DNA from: Mycoplasmopsis agalactiae PG2
GTDB taxonomy: Bacteria; Bacillota_I; Bacilli_A; Mycoplasmatales; Metamycoplasmataceae
NCBI RefSeq assembly: GCF_000063605.1
Contig: NC_009497.1
Location: 744,001-808,000 of the forward strand
Direction: 5' to 3'
Length of the DNA: 64,000 bases
In this document: piece by piece, positions 10,225-19,219 of the stretch
Numbering within the stretch: the first letter of the stretch is position 1
Layout: every line of letters begins with the position of its first letter
Notes under the pieces: generated by a model
What the model was told of the DNA's origin: nothing
The model's database searches: none
The model's input: only the letters and a program-made list of their open reading frames with translations
Position numbers and translations under genes: made by a program

Positions 10225-12033
10225 TTAAGCATTTTGTGTTGCTGCTTCTTCAGCAACTGGTTGCTCTAGTAATGTAGGTTTGATTTTAAACAATTTTTGT
10301 AATGAAGTTGGCTTATGTTGTCTTGCGGTATCAATTATTTGTGCTAATACTAGCATTCCAACTAAATAAAGTGGGAAGACAATGTAAGCTGCAATTGGAT
10401 GACCACCACCAATAATCATTAGTAAACCAAATATGAAGTTTCAGTCAAACATACCATTAAATCCAGTAAAGAATGGACCATGTGTTAAATAGTCAATTGA
10501 TTCTTTGTCTAATGTGGCTGAAACTACTAATCCGCTTGATTTAAGACCAAAACTGTTAACCATTCCAAGACCTAAAGCAATAATGATTATTTCTAGAAAA
10601 CCAAAGATTGCTGGCACTGCCAATGTAGCTTTGTAGCCACCTGAAGCATTTGCAAATACACCAATTGATCCAGAGTTAAAGAACAATGTAATAAACAATG
10701 GAATTACAATAGGAATACTAAAGCTTCCAGGAATTCTAGATAATCCTATTACTACTGCAACACCAACAAATTGAGCTACTGTACCTGAGATAAATCCAAA
10801 TGTAACTGAGTTAGGTGAAAAACCATATGTAGCAGCTACATCGACAGCAACTAATGCACCTGGCACTAATTTGTCACTAATACCTTGGAATGATTGTTGC
10901 AATTCAGAAACAAACATTCTAACACCAGTTTGAATAGCAATAATAGCAGAAACTAATTGGAACGAACCAAGAATTAATTGCACAACTCAAAAGGCACTGC
11001 CACCCCCTACTTTTCATGAGTTATATTCTTTTGTTACTAATCCGTCTTTGCCTGCAAATCTGACTGATTCGTCAAGACCTGGTGCAAATTGAATAATTAA
11101 AATTAAGATCAAGAATACTAATAAAATTAGCATCGCTTGTGTAAAAATGTTATCTTCAAAAACCTTTAATCCTTTAGGCATTTTTCTATTTTCTGAAGAC
11201 TGTTCTGCTTTACCAAAATATTTTCCAATTTTGTATGCTATAGCCACACCAAACATTTGTTGGTGACCAACAGCAAAACCAGCATTTTGAGTAACTGCAT
11301 CAGTTCCCTTAATTGTGGCTGATGAGGCAACTCCTCAGTAAGTACCTAATAATAGGCCTGAGAATATTATTGTTCCTAGCTGTGCGCCTAATGACACAAT
11401 TTCTTTATCATCAATTAAGCCAGCATCCTTTGAAAACATTAATAAGAATACAATTGGCACTACAACTGCTGCTTGTTGGAACATAACATGTCCAGTAATC
11501 ATTAGTGAATGAACATTAGTTCATTTTCTTAATGCGATAAGGATAATGTTGACAAATAAACCTATAATTAAGGCATATGACACTCATGATGAAAATCCGT
11601 TGCCAACTGCATCTAAAAATTTACCTGCTGAAACTTGTCCTGAATATGTATCTAGCGGAATAACACTTGTTCCACTAAATTTTTGAAAGGCAGCAAAGAT
11701 TGGTTTAGCTAAACCAACTAATGCTCCCGATCCTATTTGAAGTAGTAAAACTCCAATTATTGCCTTCATTGTTCCAATGACGATTCCTGAAAATCCTCTT
11801 CCAAGAATTAAATAACCAATGAAAACTAACAAACCAATAAGAATTGCATTAATTCCTAAAAAGTTGTTAAGCATAATATCTTTAATAAAGAATAAAGTAC
11901 CTGCTTTAAAGTCTCATTGTTTGGCCGCTAATGCTCCAACATAAATTGCTAGAACAATTAAAATAGCCACAAGAACGCCAACTAAAACTTTTCAATTAAA
12001 AGGCTTTTTGCTTTTATTTGATGTTTCTTGCAT
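10225..12033 (-). CDS. ulaA: PTS EIIC permease, ascorbate family
   Basis: 602-residue integral membrane transporter with about a dozen hydrophobic segments, in the UlaA/SgaT family (E. coli UlaA is about 465 residues; the extra length lies in the N-terminal segment and a hydrophilic loop around 11010-11260). Family-like stretches: LLQIGSGALVG, GTSVIPLDTYSGQ, GHVMFQQAAVVVP, FAVGHQQMF, RMFVSELQQSFQGISDKLVPGA and GGHPIAAYIVFP. It imports the sugar while EIIB phosphorylates it. Start chosen at the ATG followed by QETSNKSKK, a lysine-rich cytoplasmic N terminus before the first helix. Confidence 0.94.
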
Positions 12034-12058
12034 TTCTATTTCCTATTTATTTTTATGA

Positions 12059-12069
12059 CTGTTTTATAG
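12059..12069 (+). repeat. CTGTTTTATAG intergenic word, copy 2
   Basis: Exact copy in the short gap between the lactonase stop and the ulaA start; relative to the transcription of both minus-strand genes it is in the CTATAAAACAG orientation. Confidence 0.7.
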
Positions 12070-12086
12070 GGATATTAGTTAAATTA

Positions 12087-13148
12087 TTACAATAATTTAA
12101 GATCCTTTTTTAATTGCACAACTTCACTTGAAACCTTAGAAGCGTCATAAACTCTAGGTTCATCAAAAGCAAGTATTTCACGTGGGTTATTAATTAAAAT
12201 ATCATCAATAGCTTCCTGTGAAACACCTACTTGCTTAAGTAATGGAATAAATCTTTCAAATAAGTATGAAAGACCAAATGTTTCCTTACCTTTAGTTAAG
12301 CCATAGTTTCTTTGGTATAGAATTCTACCAGCGTCTAGACTTAAAGTAATATGTTTTTGTAAGCCTTTATCTACTAAATATTTAATATGATCTGCTAATA
12401 ATGAATCAGGGTAGTACTTAACTCTGTCTGGTCCATCAAAACAAATAGTTACGCCTGTTTCTTTAATTATTTTTTCATAGTAATATCTGTCAGGATTCTT
12501 ATTTAAGTGTGAAAGCTGAATTTTTCTAGGATTAGCACCAAAGCCAATTAAATGTTGTGCTACTTCAAGTGCCATTGTACCTAATTGAGTATGAACTAGA
12601 ATTGGACAACCAGTTGTAATGCTGGTTCTAGCTGCAACTTCAAGAGCTTTTAATTCAAGTCTATCGATTGCTGCATAGCCTGTACCGGCTTTAATGATAC
12701 CTGCTTTAGCTTTTGAACGCTTAACAACAGGTCCATTATAGTTATATTCGTCCATACCTTCTTCAACTTCAGCAACCATCATCTTAACAATGTCATCAGT
12801 TGGCACACATGCTAGTCATGAACTATATTTGTCATAAAAAGCAGCTTTATGAAAACCTGTTGACATCACAATGTTAGCTTTGCCTTTAAATGCTTCAGCA
12901 ATTTCAAGCATTCTATAAACATCTCTACCAACATTAGGCGGATCCATTGTAACAATTGTTTTACCACCATGGTCAACGTACTCTTGTACTTCTTTCTTAG
13001 CTGCTTCAACATCGATCATTAAAAAGTCAGGATGCTCATGCATTTCTGGGCCACCATTTTTAATTAAATGATCATGACAGTCTGTTATTCCAATTGATTC
13101 TGCTGGAACATCGCCAAGAACTGTTCTAACAAATTTATCTTTTGCCAT
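12087..13148 (-). CDS. phosphotriesterase-fold sugar-phosphate lactonase
   Basis: 353-residue amidohydrolase of the phosphotriesterase-like lactonase family. All binuclear-metal ligands are present: His25-x-His27 (DCHDH), the carboxylatable Lys153 (GIIKAG), His185 (VHTQ), His213 (LSHL) and Asp272 (LSLDAG). As I recall, Mycoplasma homologues have been shown to hydrolyse D-xylono- and L-arabino-1,4-lactone 5-phosphate. As first gene of the ula-type operon it takes the place of the metallo-beta-lactamase-fold UlaG, so I infer it opens the lactone before decarboxylation; the true substrate is not proven. It is divergent from a Cof phosphatase. Confidence 0.9.
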
Positions 13149-13255
13149 AAATCTCCTATTTTGCTTTTAGGCTTATGCCTTTTAATAATGGCAGAATTAA
13201 CACAAAACCATTACATAAGAATTTTACATTATGCAAAATTGCAAAATATGTGAAT

Positions 13256-13274
13256 ATTGGAAGAAACTTCCAAT
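13256..13274. promoter_or_regulatory. palindromic operator candidate 1
   Basis: ATTGGAAG-AAA-CTTCCAAT, a perfect inverted repeat upstream of the ula-type operon. Followed on the plus strand by a T run, so it could alternatively form a terminator-like hairpin. Confidence 0.5.
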
Positions 13275-13393
13275 TTTTTATCCTTTAGTTTTTAAATTTT
13301 GCTAGTTGACTGCTTATAATAAATAAATAAGCGAAACAATTGCTTTATTATTAAAAGTTTTTTCCAAATTCAAATATGAAGCAAATAAAATTG

Positions 13394-13410
13394 TGTGGAA
13401 ACATTCCACA
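13394..13410. promoter_or_regulatory. palindromic operator candidate 2
   Basis: TGTGGAA-ACA-TTCCACA, perfect inverted repeat about 85 bases before the Cof start, sharing the GGAA/TTCC half-sites with candidate 1. Confidence 0.5.
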
Positions 13411-13493
13411 TAATATGACACTCACCTTCTTCCTATAAGTCTAAGGGCTCAAAATTAAATAAAATTATATTACTGCTACCCTAGGAGTAAACT

Positions 13494-14339
13494 ATGAGTA
13501 AAATTAATCTTAATAATATAAAGTACATTTTCTTTGACCTTGATGGAACCTTGCTAACCAAGGACAAATTAATAACAGATGAAGTTACAAATAAAATAAG
13601 AGAATTAAGTAAAAATCACCAAGTCATTATAAACACAGGGCGCCCATGATATATGGCGCAAAAGTTTTATAAACAATTAGATTTAAAAACACCATTTTTA
13701 GGTCTAAATGGTGCACTAGTTTATGATTTTGAGTCTAAAAAAGTGTTATACCAAAATCCAATGAGTATGGAAACTAGCTTGAAGTTGCTAAATTTAATAC
13801 TTAAATATGAAATTGCATTTTTAATATACCTTGATGATGAAATGATTGGAGTGCAAAAATTTAAGCATCCATGATTTGAAAAAGTGGTTTATCCTAAAAA
13901 TGAATTTAGTGCTAAGTTCACAGAAATAAATGATCCTGTAAATCAATTAAAGTTAGAAAAACCAGTTATTAAGTTCTTGCTTTTAATTGATACTTTAACT
14001 GAAAGCCAACTTGAAACACTTAAACAAGAAATAGAATCAATTTCAGATGAAATTTATACAGTAAGATCACAAAAAGCTTGCCTGGATGTTATGCCTAAAG
14101 GCTCAGATAAAGGAACTGCAATTGAATGATTTAAGAATAATTACTTAAATCATGAAGACATTTCAAAAAATTCAATAATGTTTGGCGATGCTGCTAATGA
14201 TATTCCTGCTTTTGAAAAAGTTGCCTACTCTTGTGTATTAAAATCAAGTTCATTGGAAGCCGAAAATGCAGCGAATTATGTTGTTTGCTCTTCAACTGAA
14301 AATGGAATAATTGAATTTTTTGAAAAACACACAAATTAA
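13494..14339 (+). CDS. Cof-type HAD phosphatase
   Basis: 281-residue haloacid dehalogenase, class IIB. Motif I is FFDLDGTLL (nucleophile first Asp), motif II INTGRP, a conserved Lys region in the cap, and motif III/IV is FGDAANDIPAFEKV. These enzymes dephosphorylate sugar phosphates and other small metabolites. Divergence from the sugar operon through a shared regulatory region suggests a role in relieving phosphosugar build-up, which is inference. An AGGAG ribosome site precedes the ATG. Confidence 0.92.
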
Positions 14340-14347
14340 TTATTTGC

Positions 14348-14358
14348 CTGTTTTATAG
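14348..14358 (+). repeat. CTGTTTTATAG intergenic word, copy 3
   Basis: Exact copy nine bases after the Cof stop and just before that gene's terminator hairpin. Confidence 0.7.
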
Positions 14359-14365
14359 AGCTATA

Positions 14366-14387
14366 GGGAGAGTTTGTCTCCTTTTTT
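14366..14387 (+). terminator. intrinsic terminator of the Cof gene
   Basis: GGAGA / TCTCC stem with a 5-base loop followed by six T. Confidence 0.7.
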
Positions 14388-14467
14388 GTTAATTAAATGC
14401 TAGTCAATTATTACTTATGATGCTGTATAGCCAAAAAATATTTCAACATGCAATTTGACTTAAATAT

Positions 14468-14478
14468 CTATAAAACAG
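14468..14478 (-). repeat. CTGTTTTATAG intergenic word, copy 4
   Basis: Exact copy on the minus strand, just past the terminator of the transglutaminase-like lipoprotein gene; mirror image of copy 3 across the convergent junction. Confidence 0.7.
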
Positions 14479-14483
14479 GCTAA

Positions 14484-14506
14484 AAAAGCAAGGTCTCCCT
14501 TGCTTT
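14484..14506 (-). terminator. intrinsic terminator of the transglutaminase-like lipoprotein gene
   Basis: Nine-base stem AAAGCAAGG / CCTTGCTTT with a 4-base loop; on the minus strand it runs into TTTTTT. Confidence 0.75.
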
Positions 14507-14511
14507 GCAAA

Positions 14512-16779
14512 TTAACTAATTACAACTTTAAGTGCTTCTGATGCTAACTCGTTATTATTTGGTGCTACTCTGACCAAATATTCGCCTGGATTTAAAGTTA
14601 GTTTAGTAGTAGTTATTGGAGTTCATTCAGTAGCATCTTTAAGTCTGTATTCCATAGTGCTATCAACACCAATTAACATATTAGAGTTATATTTTTTAAC
14701 AATCTTATCTAAATCCCTGCCTTTTGTTATTACAAAATCTTGAATATCAGATTCTAGACTGTTATTTGTGTTTTTAACTCTTATAGAAAAATTACCTAGA
14801 AATACTTTGTCTAACACTTGGTTATCGTGCTCAAAACTTTTTCACTCATTTGAATTATTTCTGTATTCCATATTGCTGTTAACGCCAGAAACTTTAATTC
14901 TGTTTTCTCCAACAGCATTTATGGTTGCAGCAGGCTTTTGATTTTTTATTACATTAAAGTTAACTTTTTTGTTGCTAATATCAAATTTAAATCCAAGTTT
15001 TTTAATGTCTTCTAGCTCAACTTCGACATCGCCATATTTACTAAAATGATCTAGGATTAGAGTGTAGCCATCATTATCTTTTATAGCTTCCTTAACATAG
15101 GCATTTTTAACAATAAAATTGCCTGGTTTTAAATCTATGTTATTGTCGGAATTATTAATTTTGACTTTAAGTGCATATTGGCCTAATTCTTTATTACTTA
15201 GTGTGTGTTTTTTAACACTAGCATTAACATTTTTAAGTTCAATCTGTTTTGACGGTTGATTAAAATAATAAGTTATTTCATCATATGTAACATATGGGTG
15301 AGTAATTTTAGCTGTGGGTCTAGTCTCATTTAATTCCAATTCGGCTGTTTTAAAGGCTTCTAGGACATTTTTATATGAACTTGGTGCTACATTGAATTTG
15401 ATTGAACTAGGTAATTTGTCCATGCCTCCAAGCTGCCTGTCAATTGAAACTAAAATATCATCTTTGCTATTTACATAGTTACTTATTTTTAAGTTTCTAA
15501 AACGCTCGCCAGTTTTCACAATGCCACGGTTAAAAATACTTGCTTTAATAAAGTCATCATCATTCATCATGAAAAAGTTGAACTTACCTTCATTCTCTTT
15601 TTCAGCTCTATCCGAAGTAGCATCCACATGGTATCAAACGCCATCAACTTCGACTAAGTTCCAAGCATGATTAGTTATATGACCAGTTAATGTACCGTAA
15701 TCAGCAGTTCCTGAAATGAATTTGCAAGGCACACCTAGCTCGTCCATTATCATTTTAAATCCTTTTGCATAACCAGTACATACAGTGCTTAATTTAACAA
15801 GTGCTGAATAAGCACTTTGATCATCTACTAAGTTTGTTTGAGAATAATCATATTTAACATTTTTAGTCATTCATTTATATGCTTCAGTGATTTTTTCTAA
15901 AGTTGGCAAGCCTTGTCACTCTTTAGCAATATCTTTAGCTCTTGCTCTAGCTTGCGCATTTTCACTAATACTTTTAGTAAGATCAACTGAATCAACGTCC
16001 ACCATTGTTGAATAAAGATAACCTTTATAATGAGCTCAGACCTGAACCTTGCCAAAGTCATTTTTGGTATGACTTTTGCCTTTAATATTTCCGTCAGAAG
16101 TAAGAGTTAACTTGCCATCACTAACATCTTCACCAGCTTTAGCAACCTCCTTAGTTGCATATCAATTTCTTTGATATCACTGCACATCATCAGTTACTTT
16201 TTCCTTGGTTTTTGAATCAATTAAATTTAATTTGATAGTTTGAGCACCATTAGAATCTAACCTAATATTTTGAGCATCAATAGTGTATTTAGGATGCGAG
16301 TAAAAATTAGGAGAAACTCCATAGTTTAAAATCATTGATTCAATTTGGCTTTCACTGAGCTCCTTTTCAACAAAATCTTTCTTTGTATGCTCTATATAAA
16401 AGCTGTCCAATTCAGGAACTCTAGACTCAACGCTAGAAATGCTTTGGATATTACTAATATCAATTACTTCAGGACCTAAAATGGTTCTATTTATACTGTT
16501 GTAAATAATTTGTGAACTTACAGGAGTGGCTGTTTCATAGGCCTTTTGGTCATTTGAAGGCGCTTTACTTCTATTCCTGTTTTCAGCAGCATTTTCTGTG
16601 TTGTGCTCAGCATTAAATTCATTAGATGATGGAGTAAGGCTATTAACAATATTAACAGAGTTGTTAATAACATTTGAACTGCTGTCTGTTCCTTTTGCTA
16701 TACAGCTAGCACTAGCAAAAACACTAGAAAATGAGCAGGCAAGTGCTAAATTAACATAACACTTTTTAATTCTTTTCAT
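14512..16779 (-). CDS. transglutaminase-like surface lipoprotein
   Basis: 755-residue lipoprotein: Lys/Arg-rich signal peptide and lipobox ending at Cys26 (FASASC), then a Ser/Asn-rich linker. Around residues 200-270 lies a Big-like segment (DGKLTLTSDGNIKG). The transglutaminase/protease core follows, with a complete triad: Cys334 (LSTVCTGYAKGF), His371 (ITNHAWNLVEVDG) and Asp386 (YHVDATSD). The C-terminal part holds two similar repeats centred on MEYRNNSNEW and MEYRLKDATEW, each ending in a strand like the chitobiase/FN3-type modules of surface proteins. I recall a family annotated as MAG6410-type transglutaminase-related lipoprotein, which fits. Likely exposed on the cell surface; substrate unknown, with cross-linking and proteolysis both possible. 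Confidence 0.85.
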
Positions 16780-16840
16780 ACTGTCCTCATTTCTGTGTTA
16801 TTTTGCTAAATATCTAGAATAAATTTTAAATTAATGGTTG

Positions 16841-17668
16841 TTACTTGTTAAATGCTTTTTTGTATGCTTCATCAATTTTTGATTTAACTTTTTTGAATAG
16901 TTCAGAAGCTTTTTGCTTGTCACTATTATTTGCATAACTAGGAGTCGCAAGTAAAGATAATGTGTCGTAAAATTCAAAAAGATCAGAAATCAAGCTATCA
17001 ATAAAATTAGATTCGAAACCTGTGCTTGACAATAATGATTTAATGTTATTAAATTCATACTTTACAATTTTGTATGAAGGATCTAAATCATTATTAATCA
17101 TTAATATTGTCTCTGCAGACTCTAAATGCTTTTTAATGTCGTTGCCATATTTATTAAATGACATAAATAAAAGATTAAGCTTTTCTTTGGTTTTTTATTC
17201 TTGCCTTCTGAGTTATTTTCTTCAGTGTCATTCATTACATCGTCACTTTTTCCTGGTTCATCACTCTGCATTGAATCTGACATATTAGTCTCTTTTTGAC
17301 TCAAAAGTAGATCAAAATACTCTTTTGTCAATCTACTTGCTGCCTCCTCGTGAAACTCTTTTACTTTTTTATGATAGGGGGGTTGGATTACTGTTGTGGT
17401 TTGTTGTTTCGCTGTTACTATTTGTGCTTGAATTATTATTATTGTTGTTGTTTACTAAATTATCTTTATCATTTTTAGCTTGCCCTTGACCATTTGTATC
17501 ACCATTTTTATTTTGGTTCTGATTGCTTGATGAATTAGTTGGCCTTGTCTCATTGTTTTTAGATTCTTCCTTTGTGCTTCCATCATTACATTTTGCTGCA
17601 ATAAAAGGAATTGAACCTAAGGTAATTAGCGAGCCTAAAAACATAATATGCTTATTTCTTCTATTCAT
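16841..17668 (-). pseudogene. lipoprotein, phase-off/frameshifted at a poly-C tract and again at a poly-A tract
   Basis: Starts with a lipoprotein signal peptide (lipobox FIAAKC, Cys27) and a low-complexity Asn/Ser/Thr linker. The frame ends at 17369 just after a C6 run (G6 on the plus strand, 17377-17382). C5 or C8 would fuse it to the frame YHKKVKEFHEEAASRL...KPKKSLIF (down to 17122). A second slip at an A6 run (17191-17196) leads to the frame ending at 16841 (NKYGNDIKKHLESAETIL...), a helical region. So three open segments (17369-17668, 17122-17331, 16841-17164) look like one ~275-residue lipoprotein. It may be phase-variable, decayed, or carry sequencing errors in homopolymers. Confidence 0.65.
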
Positions 17669-18018
17669 AATTTGCTATTATATATTAAAACTTGATTATT
17701 TAAATGATAGTTTTTTTGCTTGTTATTAAACACTTTTTTGCAAAGATATCACAAGAAAAAAATGCTAAAAATATGATTTATTTAAATTTTGTTAAGTCCA
17801 AGGAATATGTAAATAATTAACAAATTGCGGGATGCAAAAAGAATAAAAAGTAAGCTTATTCGTGCTAGCTTTTCCTTAATAATATTTCATTTTATTAATC
17901 GTCTTTTGTAAATTTAATTGCCTTTTGTTTAAATTCATCAGTTTTCTCTTTCTTAGCCTGCAACTGATCCGCAGCCCAATCAAACTTATGATAAAATTTA
18001 AGAATAAGGGAGGCAACT
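17669..18018. other. gene-free stretch before the toxin-antitoxin pair
   Basis: Holds the promoter side of the preceding lipoprotein and of the antitoxin gene (TAAAAT near 17994 and a GGGAGG ribosome site). On the minus strand 17895-18018 reads like the C-terminal tail of a lost helical protein (FDWAADQLQAKKEKTDEF, then TAA at 17895-17897), with no start codon. Confidence 0.45.
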
Positions 18019-18471
18019 ATGCGTAATAAATATAGCTACAAAGATATATCTGGCTGATTTTTATCTAAAGAAAGTATGACTCCTAAAAAGCTTCAAAAAC
18101 TAACTTATTATGCTGAAGCTTGAGCTTATGCTTTGCTTGATGATGGTATATTAAAGGACACAGCCTTTCAAGCTTGAATTCACGGGCCAGTTTCTCCTGA
18201 ATTATGAAAAGACTACAGGGATTATGGCTGAAATGAGATAGAGAAAAAAGCTTTTGATGAAAGCAAATTAGACAAAAATGTTTTAGAACTTCTTGATGCA
18301 GTTTGAACTACATATGGTGATAAATCAGGCTATGAATTAGAAGCTGTTTCACATTCTGAAGAACCATGAAAAAATGCAAGAAAGGGTCTGGGAGAATTCG
18401 AAGCATCAAATAGATTAATCAGTCCTGATGATATGAGAAACTACTATAAAAGTATTTATTCAGGAGATTAG
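18019..18471 (+). CDS. Panacea-domain antitoxin (DUF4065/SocA-like)
   Basis: 150 residues matching the Panacea/SocA-like antitoxin domain almost end to end. MTPKKLQKLTYYAEAWAY corresponds to the family's KLQKLLYYAQGW signature; IHGPVSPELWKDYRDYGW matches the conserved hGPV.pely..y...gw; the C terminus carries LELLDAVWTTYGDKSGYEL and SHSEEPWKNAR. Panacea proteins neutralise many unrelated toxins encoded beside them. A GGGAGG site precedes the ATG; four to seven TGA=Trp codons are needed. The downstream gene starts 2 bases after its stop and is the candidate toxin. Confidence 0.88.
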
Positions 18472-18473
18472 TT

Positions 18474-18863
18474 TTGAGTAAAAAATTAACAAATAAAACT
18501 CTCAATGGATTAAAGTCTTCTTTAGTTTCAGATTGAAAAAGCATATATTTCAGATTTGCAATAGTACATAAATTAGATAATGGATTTGACTTCAAATCAT
18601 TAAATGCTGCTGAGTTAGGTAAATTTCATAATTTCATTAATGAGATATTTAAAAGAAAAATGACTATATCTGATGTTGAAAAAAACTATATGAGAAAGCA
18701 TGCAAAACCATTAGCAAATAGACGTATGGAAGCTCAAGATATAGAAGTCAACGAAATTCACCTTGGGAAAGACAATAATTCGTTTAGAATATTCGGATAT
18801 CTAAATAAAGACAATTATTTTGTGCTGACAAAAATTGACCCCAAGCATAGGTATCATAAATAA
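18474..18863 (+). CDS. candidate toxin paired with the Panacea antitoxin
   Basis: 129-residue basic protein read from a TTG at 18474, chosen because CAGGAGATTAGT places a good ribosome site 5-8 bases upstream and the reading frame is coding-like from there (DWKSIYFRFAIVHKLDNG). A later ATG at 18660 would give only 67 residues. The C-terminal half (NEIHLGKDNNSFRIFGYL, YFVLTKIDPKHRYHK) has the strand-strand-basic tail look of RelE/ParE-fold or other small RNase toxins, but I cannot assign a known toxin family. Assignment rests mainly on its coupling to the antitoxin. Confidence 0.65.
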
Positions 18864-19148
18864 GCACTTTATCAAACAATTTGCTATGAGAAATCATAAC
18901 TTTTTTAATTTGATGATATATAAACATAATAAATTTCTGTTTTATATGACATCTGGTAAGATGCAATTTAATAATTGTTAAATCGCCAAAATGCTTATAA
19001 AACAGTAACAGAAGCATTATTTGTATTGTTATGCAACTGCAAAATAAAGTATATAAATGCTAGTAAAATTAGATATTTTCTTGCTAGCACAACAATCTTG
19101 TTTAAAAATCTTGTGAGTGTGCTAGAAAATAGTTTAAAGCAATAAAAA

Positions 19149-19188
19149 AGAATCAGCAAATAGTTTTCTGTAGTGCTGATTCTATTTT
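19149..19188. terminator. bidirectional intrinsic terminator
   Basis: Ten-base stem AGAATCAGCA / TGCTGATTCT, 15-base loop, A-rich on the left and T-rich on the right, between the toxin gene and the convergent DUF285 lipoprotein. Confidence 0.65.
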
Positions 19189-19208
19189 TGTTGCCTTTAC
19201 TTTCATGC

Positions 19209-19219
19209 CTGTTTTATAG
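19209..19219 (+). repeat. CTGTTTTATAG intergenic word, copy 5
   Basis: Exact copy directly abutting the stop codon of the minus-strand DUF285 lipoprotein gene. Confidence 0.7.

Larger units (their letters stand above)
13149..13493. other. divergent regulatory region, lactonase/ula operon versus Cof gene
   Basis: 345 bases without a gene, very AT-rich. It contains two perfect palindromes built on GGAA and TTCC, an AGGAG ribosome site for the Cof gene just before its ATG, and possible -10 boxes in both directions (CATAAT for the operon, TATATT near 13467 for the Cof gene). Confidence 0.6.
18864..19219. other. gene-free stretch after the toxin gene
   Basis: AT-rich, no convincing ORF. It holds two near-copies of the 11-bp word (CTGTTTTATAT at 18937, TTATAAAACAG at 18995), an exact copy at 19209 and the terminator hairpin at 19149-19183. 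Confidence 0.55.

Noticed and set aside
13305-13321. TTGACT followed by TATAAT resembling a sigma-70 promoter
   Set aside because: The two boxes are only about four bases apart, so they cannot work together as -35 and -10.
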